A program made the position numbers and the translations under genes. The notes under the pieces were generated by a model that was not told the origin of the DNA, did not search any database, and worked only from the letters and a program-made list of their open reading frames with translations. A stretch of DNA of 64,000 nucleotides, from positions 1 to 64,000 of the forward strand of contig JAHALR010000003.1 in assembly GCA_018362895.1 (NCBI GenBank), in the 5' to 3' direction. Shown here one piece after another: positions 9,028-17,666 of this stretch; within the stretch, counting starts at the first letter, position 1, and each line of letters starts with the position of its first letter. Origin of the DNA: Clostridium sp. (GTDB lineage: Bacteria; Cyanobacteriota; Vampirovibrionia; Gastranaerophilales; Gastranaerophilaceae).

Positions 9028-10431
9028 TTATATGTAATATCTGTAAAAAATACTAACAGCACTTATAAATAGTATGATATTTGCAGCAAAAATAATTGTT
9101 TTTGCATAAATTTGAGGTTCGATTTGGTATTTATTATTGTTGAAAATTATAAATAATAAAGGAAGTACAGCAATGAAATATCTTCCCGAAACACCTACAA
9201 TGTTTCCGTAAACATCTATTTGGTTTACCACAAAACATGCAAGAAAAACTAATAAATAAGAGGTAATAAAAATTGCGGCACAGATAATTTTTTGCACCGG
9301 ATTAAATTTGTTTTTCCCGTTATTTTTTGGATAAAAAACAGCTGTAAAAATCAAAAATAGAATATATAAATATATTGCTAAAGAGGGCATCCTTGTGTCC
9401 TGCCAGCCAAATAAACCTACTATTCCGTTTAAATATCTGTCAAAATAAATAATAGAAGTTTTTAAAACGGCAAACAAAACCGTAAAAGGGTTATTAATTA
9501 AAAATGCTGAAGCCTGTGCTCTAAGTTCATGCCCGAAAAGATCTGAAGCACCGGTCATACTTATGTGAGTAATTATAAAAATAAGTATTGTATTCAAGAA
9601 AAAATAAGATACAAAAACTGTATACTTTTTGATTTTTGAGTCGAATTTTTCTTTTGGAATCAAAAAATACATTAACAATAAAGGAAAGTATGCAAATTTG
9701 CAGATTGTTGTCAGAGTTATTAAAATCCCGGCTGTTAAAAGTTGCCTGTTAGAAATAATGTTTATATTTGAATCAAATGTCAGCTTCAGAAAATAAGCAA
9801 TTGTTAAAAAACACAATCCGTTTGTTATTCCGTCCGTGTTTAATGCTGCTGCTTGATAAACCGACATTGGTAAAAGAGCAATTAAAAAGAGCATCCATTT
9901 TTGTGCAGCGGATATTTTTATTGCCCAGAAAGCAAGCAAAGAATAGACAAAAAGAGAACAAATTCTCAAGCAGTATAAAATCCAACCGGGATTAATGTCA
10001 AAAACGGTTAAGATTTTCATCAAAATAAATTGAGGAAAATAAGATATAGGTGTATATGCAGGCGAATAATAATGTTGAAAAACTTTTTCGGAATTGTCCA
10101 ATTTTATGTTCAATATTTTCTCTGTTTCCGAAAAACATGTTTTTTCATTGCTTTTGAATCTTATACGGTTATTTATATAAGGTGCTTGTGCTATTCCTTT
10201 TGGCAGATAGTCACCTGCTATGACATAGGGTTTGTCTGTTTTGTAACCATTTATTGTATCAGTTGTGAGTTTTTTATAATTCAAAGAGCCCTGTGAAAGC
10301 GCATATGTTTTCCAAAAGTGTGCTGTTTCATCAGAGGCCTGAAACGGAGGGTTTATTATCAAAAATATAAAGCCCCAGAACAAACAAATTATCAAAAAAA
10401 TTTTTTCAGGTTTTTCAAACAATTTTTCCAT
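9028..10431 (-). CDS. DUF2142-like polytopic membrane protein (probable GT-C), copy 4, first gene of the run
   Basis: The 467-residue protein has NPPFQASDETAH at residues 27-38, with Ser replacing the Pro of the other copies. It also has SPAYTPISYFPQF, QAAALNTDGITNG and GVSGRYFIAVLPL. About ten hydrophobic segments and a long first extracytoplasmic loop are present. It is the 5'-most gene of the seven-gene minus-strand run and is divergent from gtrA (77 bp apart). No clear ribosome site precedes its ATG. Function is inferred as for its sisters, and it is the most diverged of the four in the conserved blocks. Confidence 0.68.
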   Translation of the reverse strand: MEKLFEKPEKIFLIICLFWGFIFLIINPPFQASDETAHFWKTYALSQGSLNYKKLTTDTINGYKTDKPYVIAGDYLPKGIAQAPYINNRIRFKSNEKTCFSETEKILNIKLDNSEKVFQHYYSPAYTPISYFPQFILMKILTVFDINPGWILYCLRICSLFVYSLLAFWAIKISAAQKWMLFLIALLPMSVYQAAALNTDGITNGLCFLTIAYFLKLTFDSNINIISNRQLLTAGILITLTTICKFAYFPLLLMYFLIPKEKFDSKIKKYTVFVSYFFLNTILIFIITHISMTGASDLFGHELRAQASAFLINNPFTVLFAVLKTSIIYFDRYLNGIVGLFGWQDTRMPSLAIYLYILFLIFTAVFYPKNNGKNKFNPVQKIICAAIFITSYLLVFLACFVVNQIDVYGNIVGVSGRYFIAVLPLLFIIFNNNKYQIEPQIYAKTIIFAANIILFISAVSIFYRYYI

Positions 10432-10508
10432 AATTTATAATGGTATCTTAAAATGTTTTGTTGCGCTTATATGTGAAAATTTGTTAATTTATAATATAAT
10501 TTACAGAT

Positions 10509-10901
10509 ATGAAAATAGATTTAAAATTAGACTTTTTATTTGTTAAATTTGTTCTGGTTGGAATTCTCAATACCCTTTTTGGATATTGTGCTTATGCAGT
10601 TTTGTTGTTTCTTGGGCTTCATTATTCACTTGCTGTTATATTATCTACAATTGCAGGTGTTTTGTTCAATTTTAAAACAACAGGAACACTTGTGTTTCAA
10701 AACAGAAATAACGGATTAATATTCAAGTTTTTTGCGGTATATGCTATTATATGCTCTATAAATATATTACTTTTAAAAATTGCTAAAATATTTGCTGTAA
10801 ACTTATATCTTGCGGGGTTTGTCACTACATGTTTTATGGCTGTTTTATCATTTTTGTTAAATAAAAATTGGGTGTTTAAAAAGAATCATGAAAAAAATTA
10901 G
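10509..10901 (+). CDS. gtrA: GtrA-family membrane protein (putative lipid-linked sugar flippase)
   Basis: The 130-residue protein has four hydrophobic helices. It shows the GtrA pattern KFVLVGILNTLFGYCAYA near the N-terminus, NFKTTGTLVF after helix 2, and LLNKNWVFKK at the C-terminus. GtrA proteins are thought to move undecaprenyl-phosphate-glucose or a similar lipid-linked sugar across the inner membrane for O-antigen or teichoic acid decoration. The stop overlaps the start of the gtrB-like gene by 14 bp. No Shine-Dalgarno is visible. A TATAAT lies at 10490-10495, so the transcript may have almost no leader. The divergent GT-C array would supply the acceptor-specific transferases. Confidence 0.85.
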   Translation: MKIDLKLDFLFVKFVLVGILNTLFGYCAYAVLLFLGLHYSLAVILSTIAGVLFNFKTTGTLVFQNRNNGLIFKFFAVYAIICSINILLLKIAKIFAVNLYLAGFVTTCFMAVLSFLLNKNWVFKKNHEKN

Positions 10902-11826
10902 TTTTGTGTCCAGCTGTTATAATGAAGAAGGCAATTTGGATAATCTTTATGAAAGAGTTATGAAACAGGCAGAATTGTTTTCTGACCGATATGAATTTGA
11001 ATATATTCTGGTGGACAACTGTTCTTCTGATAATACAGCTGGAAAGCTTCGTGAACTTGCGCAAAAAGATAAAAGAGTGAAGGTAATTTTGAATGCAAGA
11101 AATTTCGGACATATCCGTTCACCATATTACGGAATGATTCAGGCTGATTCTGATGCAGTGATTTATCTGGCATCTGATTTGCAGGATCCTCCTGAACTTA
11201 TCTCTGATTTTATAAAAAAATGGGAAGAAGGATACAAGATTGTTCTGGGCTTAAAAACAAAGAGCGAAGAAAGCTTTCTGCTTTTCTTAATCAGAACTGT
11301 ATATTATGAATTAATTTCCAGAATTGCAGATGATGATACAAATCTTGTGAAAAATTGTACAGGATTTGGGCTTTATGACAAAAAAGTGATGGATGAAATT
11401 AAGAAAATAGATGACCCTTATCCATATCTTCGCGGTTTAATTTGTGAAATAGGTTTTGAAAAAGCTTTTGTTGAATTTAAGCAACCGTCAAGAAAAAGAG
11501 GTATTACAAAAAATAATTTTTATACAATGTACGACAATGCTATGGTAGGCATAGTAAAACATTCAAAAGTACCTTTGAGGTTAATGACATTTCTCGGGTT
11601 TGGCTTTTCTTTTGTCAGTTTGTTCATTGCTGTTTTATATCTTATACTCAAACTTTTATTCTGGAATGAGTTTAGCTTCGGTGTTGCACCTATTATAATC
11701 AGTTTGTTCTTTCTCGGCTCTGTACAACTTTTTTGCATGGGTGTACTTGGTGAATATATTGGAGCAATATACACCAGAGTCAACAAAAAACCTGTTGTTG
11801 TTGAGAAGGAGCGTATAAATTTTTAA
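10888..11826 (+). CDS. gtrB: GtrB-like polyprenyl-phosphate glycosyltransferase (GT2)
   Basis: The 312-residue protein starts with a GT2 domain: SFVSSCYNEEGNLDNLY, VDNCSSDNTAG and the donor/metal motif SDLQDPPEL near residue 96. Two C-terminal membrane helices (about 228-255 and 265-290) follow, ending in GEYIGAIYTRVNKKP, as in GtrB and dolichyl-phosphate mannose synthase-like enzymes. It should load a sugar from a nucleotide donor onto undecaprenyl phosphate at the inner face, for GtrA to flip and a GT-C protein to use. It overlaps gtrA by 14 bp and ends 2 bp from the convergent kdsA. The sugar identity is unknown. Confidence 0.88.
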   Translation: MKKISFVSSCYNEEGNLDNLYERVMKQAELFSDRYEFEYILVDNCSSDNTAGKLRELAQKDKRVKVILNARNFGHIRSPYYGMIQADSDAVIYLASDLQDPPELISDFIKKWEEGYKIVLGLKTKSEESFLLFLIRTVYYELISRIADDDTNLVKNCTGFGLYDKKVMDEIKKIDDPYPYLRGLICEIGFEKAFVEFKQPSRKRGITKNNFYTMYDNAMVGIVKHSKVPLRLMTFLGFGFSFVSLFIAVLYLILKLLFWNEFSFGVAPIIISLFFLGSVQLFCMGVLGEYIGAIYTRVNKKPVVVEKERINF

Positions 11827-11828
11827 TT

Positions 11829-12650
11829 TTAGTTTACGAGTTTGAAAATATCATTGCATATCTTGAATACACGTTGTGCCATTTCAATTGAAAGCATGTT
11901 TGGACCGTCACAAAGTGCTTTGTCAGGATCAGGATGAACTTCGAAGAACAGAGCTTTGGCTCCTGCTGCTGTTGCTGCTTTGGCGAGTGTTTCAACGTAT
12001 TTTCTTTCGCCTGAAGAACATTCTCCTGCGCCACCGGGCAGTTGAACACTGTGGGTTGCATCAAAAACCACAGGATAGCCCATTTCCTGCATTATTGGAA
12101 TTCCTCTCATATCAGTGACAAGGTTGTTATAACCGAAGGAAGTTCCTCTGTCAGTAAATAAAATTTGTTCATTACCCGCTTCTTTAACTTTATTGGCAAG
12201 AGTTTTCATTTGTGCAGGTGCAAGGAATTGTCCTTTTTTAATATTCACAATTTTCCCTGTTTTTGCAGCAGCAACAAGCAAATCAGTTTGTCTGCATAAA
12301 AAAGCGGGAATTTGCAAAATATCGGCTACTTCTGCAACAATTGCCGCCTGTTCAGGCAGGTGTATGTCAGTAACAATGGGTAAATCAAATTCTTTTTTTA
12401 CTTCTGCTAAAAGCTCGAGACCTTTTTCAATGCCAGGCCCTCTGTATGAATGAATAGAACTTCTGTTTGCTTTATCAAAAGATGATTTGAATACATAATT
12501 TATATCAAGGGCTTGTGTAAGTTTTTTAAGCTCTTGCGCCACCTTGAAAAGGATATCTTTTGATTCTATCGCACACGGTCCTGCTAAGATTGTTAGTTTG
12601 TCTGCACCTATTTCGAAATTTTTGAGTTTTATTGGTTTAATTGTTGACAT
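11829..12650 (-). CDS. kdsA: 3-deoxy-8-phosphooctulonate synthase (Kdo-8-P synthase)
   Basis: The 273-residue enzyme condenses phosphoenolpyruvate with arabinose-5-phosphate to make Kdo-8-phosphate, the precursor of the inner-core LPS sugar. Visible signatures are ILAGPCAIES, FKSSFDKANRSS, GPGIEKGLELL, VTDIHLPEQA, FLCRQTDLL, NIKKGQFLAP, DRGTSFGYNNLV and FDATHSVQLPGG. I place the start at the ATG at 12650, not the in-frame ATG at 12662, because GGAG (12657-12660) overlaps the upper ATG and sits 6 nt from the lower one. It is convergent with the gtrB-like gene. With lptD it indicates Kdo-containing LPS. Confidence 0.96.
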   Translation of the reverse strand: MSTIKPIKLKNFEIGADKLTILAGPCAIESKDILFKVAQELKKLTQALDINYVFKSSFDKANRSSIHSYRGPGIEKGLELLAEVKKEFDLPIVTDIHLPEQAAIVAEVADILQIPAFLCRQTDLLVAAAKTGKIVNIKKGQFLAPAQMKTLANKVKEAGNEQILFTDRGTSFGYNNLVTDMRGIPIMQEMGYPVVFDATHSVQLPGGAGECSSGERKYVETLAKAATAAGAKALFFEVHPDPDKALCDGPNMLSIEMAQRVFKICNDIFKLVN

Positions 12651-12672
12651 TTTTTTCTCCATAATATTTTTT

Positions 12673-12701
12673 TTGACAATAGTTGTTCTAGATTGTAAAA
12701 T
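12673..12701 (+). promoter_or_regulatory. Sigma-70 promoter for pilT
   Basis: A perfect -35 TTGACA (12673-12678), a 17-bp spacer and -10 TAAAAT (12696-12701) give an expected start near 12708, leaving a leader of about 55 nt before pilT. Confidence 0.75.
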
Positions 12702-12762
12702 TTAGTTAAGTAAAATTATTATATCATTAAAGAAATAAATCGGAAAAAGAGTAGGAGCATAA

Positions 12763-13833
12763 ATGTTAATAGAAGAATTATTGGAAGCAGCAGTCGGTAA
12801 AGGCGCAAGTGATATCCATATATCTGCTAATCTTCCTCCTGTGTTTCGTATAGACGGAAAATTGGTAAGAACTAATCAGGAAGCTCTTACGGCAGAGAAC
12901 GTAGAGTCTCTTGTATTCCCGATATTGAATAACGAACAAAGAAGAAAACTTGAACAAGACTGGGAACTTGACCTTTCATATGGTATTCACGGCCTGGGCA
13001 GATTCCGTGTTAACGTATATAAGAACAATGGTACTTATGCTGCCGCATTCAGAACTATTAACACAGAAGTTCCTTCTTTCGAAACTTTGGGCTTGCCTGC
13101 GGTAGTTAGAAAAATTACAGAAAAGCCTAGAGGATTGATTCTAGTTACAGGTCCTACCGGTTCAGGTAAATCTACTACACTTGCTTCTATGATTGACTAT
13201 ATAAATGAGACCCGTAACGAGCATATTTTGACTATCGAAGACCCTGTTGAATTTGTTCACAAATCTAAAAAAAGTGTAGTTCACCAGAGAGAACTCGGAC
13301 AGGATACAAGATCTTTTGCAAATGCCCTTAAATCAGCACTTCGTGAAGACCCGGATATCATTCTGGTAGGTGAGTTACGTGACCTTGAAACTATTTCGCT
13401 TGCGATTACAGCGGCTGAAACAGGTCACTTGGTTATGGGAACACTTCACACATCTTCTGCAAGTCAGACCATTGACCGTATTATTGACGTATTCCCTCAA
13501 GGTCAACAGCAGCAGATTCGTATCATGCTTTCAAACTCTTTAACGGCAGTATTTTCTCAAACATTGCTTCCCAAGATAGCTGAAAACGGTGAGAAAAAAG
13601 GTCGTGTAATGGCACAGGAAATCATGGTTGTTAACGGTGCGATAGCAAACCTTATTCGTGAAGGAAAGACAGCCCAAATGTATTCTGCAATTCAAACTGG
13701 TGCTCAACACGGAATGCAGACACTTGAAACGGCTTTGGCTAACCTATACAAACAAAAACTTATCTCAGCTGAAGATGCTTTGTCAAAATCAAGTCGTCCT
13801 GATGAGTTAAAACGATTAATCGGTGTAAGCTAA
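12763..13833 (+). CDS. pilT: PilT-type twitching motility retraction ATPase
   Basis: The 356-residue cytoplasmic hexameric ATPase powers type IV pilus retraction. The N-terminal domain contains GASDIHI. Walker A GPTGSGKST is at residues 130-138, the Asp box is TIEDPVEFVH, Walker B is DPDIILVGELRD, and the His box is TGHLVMGTLHT. Length fits PilT (about 345-370) rather than PilB. It has its own near-consensus promoter and AGGAGC ribosome site, with no other pil gene adjacent. It overlaps the convergent metzincin gene by 4 bp. A second, diverged PilT-like gene lies at 40242. Confidence 0.93.
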   Translation: MLIEELLEAAVGKGASDIHISANLPPVFRIDGKLVRTNQEALTAENVESLVFPILNNEQRRKLEQDWELDLSYGIHGLGRFRVNVYKNNGTYAAAFRTINTEVPSFETLGLPAVVRKITEKPRGLILVTGPTGSGKSTTLASMIDYINETRNEHILTIEDPVEFVHKSKKSVVHQRELGQDTRSFANALKSALREDPDIILVGELRDLETISLAITAAETGHLVMGTLHTSSASQTIDRIIDVFPQGQQQQIRIMLSNSLTAVFSQTLLPKIAENGEKKGRVMAQEIMVVNGAIANLIREGKTAQMYSAIQTGAQHGMQTLETALANLYKQKLISAEDALSKSSRPDELKRLIGVS

Positions 13834-14633
13834 GACTTTTTGTCTTTTTTCATCATCAAATTTTTCTTAATGTATTCTTGTACATTAGATGAAATTTGTA
13901 CGTTTTGAAGACCCAGATTGTATTTTTTTAATTCTGCAAGAGTATCTTGTTCACTCATTAAATCTTTTTGAGGAATTTTGATAGAGCTTTTGATATTTTC
14001 AAATTCTTTTGATTTGGGTTGTCCGGATATTTTCATTATTATGTCATCAATATCATTTGAATGTATGCCATATTTTGAAGCAAGCTCTTGTATACTTATT
14101 CCATAAGGCAGTTTATAAAGCCATTGCAAGGAGTTTGCATCTCTTTGTGACAAACTTACTACACCGTATTTATGAGGTGTGTACATAATATCACTTTGAT
14201 ACGGGCTGTGTCCGAGTCCGAGAGAATGGCCTATTTCGTGCAATATTGTATGGTAAACTTCGTTTTCATCTTGATATTGTTGATGAAGTATGCCGTCTGA
14301 TAATCCTATTTGAACTTCTGCTGAGTAGAGCCTGCCTGAATTATCAAAATGGAAATAACAATGCCCGAGAGCTTTTCTATCAACACGTTTCCATTCCAAA
14401 TTTACCTGTGATTCGTTTAAGGTTTGAACAAGCTTAAATCTTACCTTGCCGCCGCTTACTTTTTCCCATTGTTCAAGTGCTCTTTTTACAAGTGCATAAT
14501 ATGTATAGCCTTGATTTTGAAGTGCATAAAATTTGAATGGCGCTATGTAAAACCTTAACGGAAAGCAGTTATCAGGCCATCTTATTATTCTGTCTTCTTT
14601 TAAGTTGTCTTGTAAATAAGTGAGCTTTTCCAT
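13830..14633 (-). CDS. Matrixin-like zinc metalloprotease (metzincin) without a signal peptide
   Basis: The 267-residue protein contains HEIGHSLGLGH at residues 132-142, the full metzincin zinc signature HExxHxxGxxH, followed by the Met-turn SDIMYTP (Met150). This places it with M10A-like matrixin peptidases. LRFYIAPF, a typical early strand of such catalytic domains, is near residue 26. The C-terminal 100 residues are polar and helix-rich and match no domain I recognise. No signal peptide or membrane segment is visible, which is odd for a matrixin. It overlaps pilT by 4 bp tail to tail and lies 10 bp downstream of rseP, so it is probably cotranscribed with rseP. Targets are unknown. Confidence 0.82.
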   Translation of the reverse strand: MEKLTYLQDNLKEDRIIRWPDNCFPLRFYIAPFKFYALQNQGYTYYALVKRALEQWEKVSGGKVRFKLVQTLNESQVNLEWKRVDRKALGHCYFHFDNSGRLYSAEVQIGLSDGILHQQYQDENEVYHTILHEIGHSLGLGHSPYQSDIMYTPHKYGVVSLSQRDANSLQWLYKLPYGISIQELASKYGIHSNDIDDIIMKISGQPKSKEFENIKSSIKIPQKDLMSEQDTLAELKKYNLGLQNVQISSNVQEYIKKNLMMKKDKKS

Positions 14634-14643
14634 ACTCTAGATT

Positions 14644-16014
14644 TTATATTTTTTTTGTAATTAAAGCAAAGATATCATTAAATACTATTAATAACATTAA
14701 AATAATCAAAAGCATAAAGAAGAAATTGCTGATTTTGGCGATAACTTCTTCATCCAATGGCTTTCCTTTTATTTTTTCTATAATTAAAAATAAAAGATGT
14801 CCGCCATCTAATGCCGGTATAGGCAGCAAATTCATAATTGCAAGGTTTATACTGATAATAGCTGTCAGCAATATTCCATTAAAAAAGCCTGTATGTTGAA
14901 TCATGTCCCCGCCGACTTTTGTTATGGCAACAATACCGTGAAGTTCTTTCATCGGAATTTGTCCGGTAAAAAGTTTTTCAAGACCTAGCACTGTCAGGTC
15001 TGTAATTCTCCATGTGTATGCAAGAGAGGCGGTGATTATTTCTTTTGGAGTATTTGCAGGCATTAGTATTTCTTCAAGCCTTTGTTGTATGCCAATAATT
15101 CCCTTTTCGTCTGAATAAATAGGTTTGAGTTCAATTTGCTTTCCGTCACGAATAATTGTGAAATACATTGGTTTTTGTGTGTCAGAAAGCGCTTTGGCTA
15201 TGTCTGACAATGAGATTGCCGTGTTAATTAAAAAAGTTTTTTGTCCTTGTATTTTATCACGCAGATTTATTTGTTCTTTCGTGAGTTTTATTTCTTCGGG
15301 TTTTATTTTCTCCATGCCCAAAAGAGCAGCTTTTGAGAGTTTTACTGCTGCTTCATCTTTTGTTGGTATAAGATTTATTGTCATACCTTTTTCCAGTACT
15401 TTATAAGCATCTTTTATTTCAGGATTTTTCTCTGACAGGGCTTTTAAAGTTTCGTTATAAATTTCTGTTGTAATTTGCCCGTCATATTTTTTACTTGCCT
15501 GTGCAAATTTATTAATTTGTAGGGGTTGGAAAATTTCAGTGCCGTTGATTTTATAAACCCTGTCACCTTTTTGAAGACCGGAACTATAAACGGATGCGCC
15601 TTTTGGTGCTGTAATTTTTTCTACATCAATATTATATTTTCCGGCCGGAAGTTTGTGCCATACGGATGCTGTAATCATAACAAGGACTATTGCACACAAA
15701 ACATTTGCTATTACGCCTGCTGAAACAACTATTGCTCTTTTCCATATCGGTTTGTTTTTGAACAAATCTTCGGGATTTTTTTCTTCTTTGGATTCTGTAT
15801 CATCATCAGGGAATGCTACATATCCGCCAAGAAGCAATGCATGAACAAGAATTTCAGTGTCTCCGATTTTTGTTTGAAAAAGAGTGGGACCAAACGGAAG
15901 TCCGAATCCGAATTTCTCTACTTTTATTCCAAGTGCTCTGGCAGATAGAAAATGTCCCAGTTCATGTACCAGAATCAACAAACTTATTAGCAAAAGCATT
16001 ATTATAATATTCAT
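14644..16014 (-). CDS. rseP: RseP/RasP-family site-2 intramembrane metalloprotease
   Basis: The 456-residue inner-membrane protease has the zinc motif HELGH at residues 17-21 in helix 1, FGFGLPFGPTLF nearby, a PDZ-like domain in the middle (GLQKGDRVYKINGTEI) and the second catalytic motif NLLPIPALDGGHLLF near the C-terminus. Such enzymes cut membrane-embedded anti-sigma factors and clear signal-peptide remnants. The central region between PDZ and helix 3 is longer than usual, with a charged insertion rich in Lys and Glu (about residues 195-270). It precedes the metzincin gene by 10 bp on the same strand. Confidence 0.92.
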   Translation of the reverse strand: MNIIIMLLLISLLILVHELGHFLSARALGIKVEKFGFGLPFGPTLFQTKIGDTEILVHALLLGGYVAFPDDDTESKEEKNPEDLFKNKPIWKRAIVVSAGVIANVLCAIVLVMITASVWHKLPAGKYNIDVEKITAPKGASVYSSGLQKGDRVYKINGTEIFQPLQINKFAQASKKYDGQITTEIYNETLKALSEKNPEIKDAYKVLEKGMTINLIPTKDEAAVKLSKAALLGMEKIKPEEIKLTKEQINLRDKIQGQKTFLINTAISLSDIAKALSDTQKPMYFTIIRDGKQIELKPIYSDEKGIIGIQQRLEEILMPANTPKEIITASLAYTWRITDLTVLGLEKLFTGQIPMKELHGIVAITKVGGDMIQHTGFFNGILLTAIISINLAIMNLLPIPALDGGHLLFLIIEKIKGKPLDEEVIAKISNFFFMLLIILMLLIVFNDIFALITKKI

Positions 16015-16074
16015 AAAATTTCTCTCTTCAAAAAAACTGTGTATAAGACTATTTTATCATATTATAATTATTAT

Positions 16075-16731
16075 ATGATTAATTTTTTCACACAATTACT
16101 CGACCTGATATATAAAAAAAAGTGTTATTTTTGCGGAAACACCGGACATAATTCAAAAATGTGTTCTGATTGTATAGAAAAAATTAACTTTCTACCGCCT
16201 AAAAAGCTCAAATATATTGATGGCGTTTGTGTATACAGTGCAATGATTTATGAAAATGAAATTAAACGCTTAATTCGAGGATTGAAATATCACAATCAAA
16301 AAGAGCTGGCATATTTTCAAGCAAGACTCATGGATGATTTCTGGCAAAACGTAGATGTGTCGAAGAACAAGTATACCTTGGTTCCTGTGCCGTTGTATGT
16401 TAAAAGAGAAAAGAAGAGAAAATATAATCACATGTCTCTGGTTGCAGAAGAATTTTCAAAGCTGAGCGGTTATGATGTTAAAGAAGATTTGATTTTTAGG
16501 ACAAAAAATACTAAACCCCAATTTAATCTTTCGATTAAAGAGCGTGCAAAAAATATGTACGGTGCTTTTGAGGTTAAAAAAGAAAATTATCATAATGAAA
16601 AGATTTTGATAATTGATGATATTTTAACAACAGGCAGCACACTTTCAGAGATGATAAAAGCGTTAAAATCTTCCGGAATAAACGATATTACGGTTTTTGT
16701 GACAAGCTGCACAGATTTTCATCTCTGTTAA
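16075..16731 (+). CDS. comF: ComF-family phosphoribosyltransferase
   Basis: The 218-residue protein begins with a zinc-finger-like segment (CYFCGNTGHNSKMCSDC) and ends in a phosphoribosyltransferase fold with VPVPLYVKREKKRKYN and the PRPP loop ILIIDDILTTGSTLSEM. ComF proteins contribute to DNA uptake in competent bacteria, though the biochemical role is poorly defined. I chose the ATG at 16075 over an in-frame GTG at 16039. A TATAAT lies at 16063-16068, only 7 nt before the ATG, and no Shine-Dalgarno is present, so the message may be leaderless. It is divergent from rseP and convergent with prmA. Confidence 0.88.
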   Translation: MINFFTQLLDLIYKKKCYFCGNTGHNSKMCSDCIEKINFLPPKKLKYIDGVCVYSAMIYENEIKRLIRGLKYHNQKELAYFQARLMDDFWQNVDVSKNKYTLVPVPLYVKREKKRKYNHMSLVAEEFSKLSGYDVKEDLIFRTKNTKPQFNLSIKERAKNMYGAFEVKKENYHNEKILIIDDILTTGSTLSEMIKALKSSGINDITVFVTSCTDFHLC

Positions 16732-16734
16732 GAA

Positions 16735-17652
16735 TTAATCAATCTTTTGTACAACAATTGCAACCCATTGATCTTGTGATAGTATCTCAATTACTTTAAG
16801 GTTATGTTTTTCAACAGCATCCAGAACAGTCTGTTTTTTCTCATCTAAAATACCGCTTAGAACCATATGAGCTTCGGGTTTCATAATATTTTTTAAATCA
16901 CCCATAATTTCAGCAAGAATATTATGCAGAATATTGGCACAAATAAAATCATACTGTTCTGTAAGCATGTCAGCTGTTGCATGTGAAAAGTCTATTCTGT
17001 TAAAGACACCGTTAACCTGTGCATTGTCTTTTGCTACGTCAATGACAAGAGGATCATTGTCAATTGCCACAGCATGGGTGGCTCCGAATTTTATTGCAGT
17101 AATTGCAAGTATGCCTGAGCCTGTTCCTATGTCAGCTGCTTCATCGCCTTTTTTGAGGTATTTTTCAATAGCTTGAATACAAAGTTGTGTTGTGGCATGT
17201 GTTCCTGTTCCGAAAGCTGAACCCGGGTCGAGTGTAATCAGCACTTCATCGTTTTTGTGGCTGCATTCTTCCCACGAGGGGCATATTATTACATGCTCGG
17301 ATGCTTTTGTCGGTTTCCAGTGTTCTTTCCATTTTTGAGACCAATCCTGATTGATTACTTTTTGTGCTGAAATTTTCCAGCTTCCGAGTTCTTCATCAGT
17401 AAAGCCTTCTTCTTTCAGTTCTTCTTTAGCTTCAGTAAAAATTTGTTGGACTTCTTTCGGTGAGAATTCATCTGTTTCAAATCTGACATAGCCTTTTGCT
17501 ATATTGTTTGTTGTTTCGATAAGCTCAAGATCCTTATATTTTTCTTCAGCCTGAACAACACCCTCGCATTCGAACCTTTCGAAAAATACTTCTGTTGCAA
17601 GTTCAATAGCATTAGGGTTAATGCTTACGGAAATTTCATAGTAATCTTTCAA
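16735..17652 (-). CDS. prmA: Ribosomal protein L11 methyltransferase
   Basis: The 305-residue enzyme trimethylates ribosomal protein L11 using S-adenosylmethionine. The PrmA substrate-recognition domain is at the N-terminus, then the linker QDWSQKWKEHWKP and the methyltransferase core: DPGSAFGTGTHATT, AADIGTGSGILAI (SAM-binding glycine loop), AVAIDNDPLVIDVAKDNA and ICANILHNILAE. Length is typical. It is the last gene of accD-accA-prmA, 14 bp after accA, and ends 3 bp from the convergent comF. Cytoplasmic. Identification is strong. Confidence 0.95.
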   Translation of the reverse strand: MKDYYEISVSINPNAIELATEVFFERFECEGVVQAEEKYKDLELIETTNNIAKGYVRFETDEFSPKEVQQIFTEAKEELKEEGFTDEELGSWKISAQKVINQDWSQKWKEHWKPTKASEHVIICPSWEECSHKNDEVLITLDPGSAFGTGTHATTQLCIQAIEKYLKKGDEAADIGTGSGILAITAIKFGATHAVAIDNDPLVIDVAKDNAQVNGVFNRIDFSHATADMLTEQYDFICANILHNILAEIMGDLKNIMKPEAHMVLSGILDEKKQTVLDAVEKHNLKVIEILSQDQWVAIVVQKID

Positions 17653-17666
17653 TCTTTTTCTCCTGA

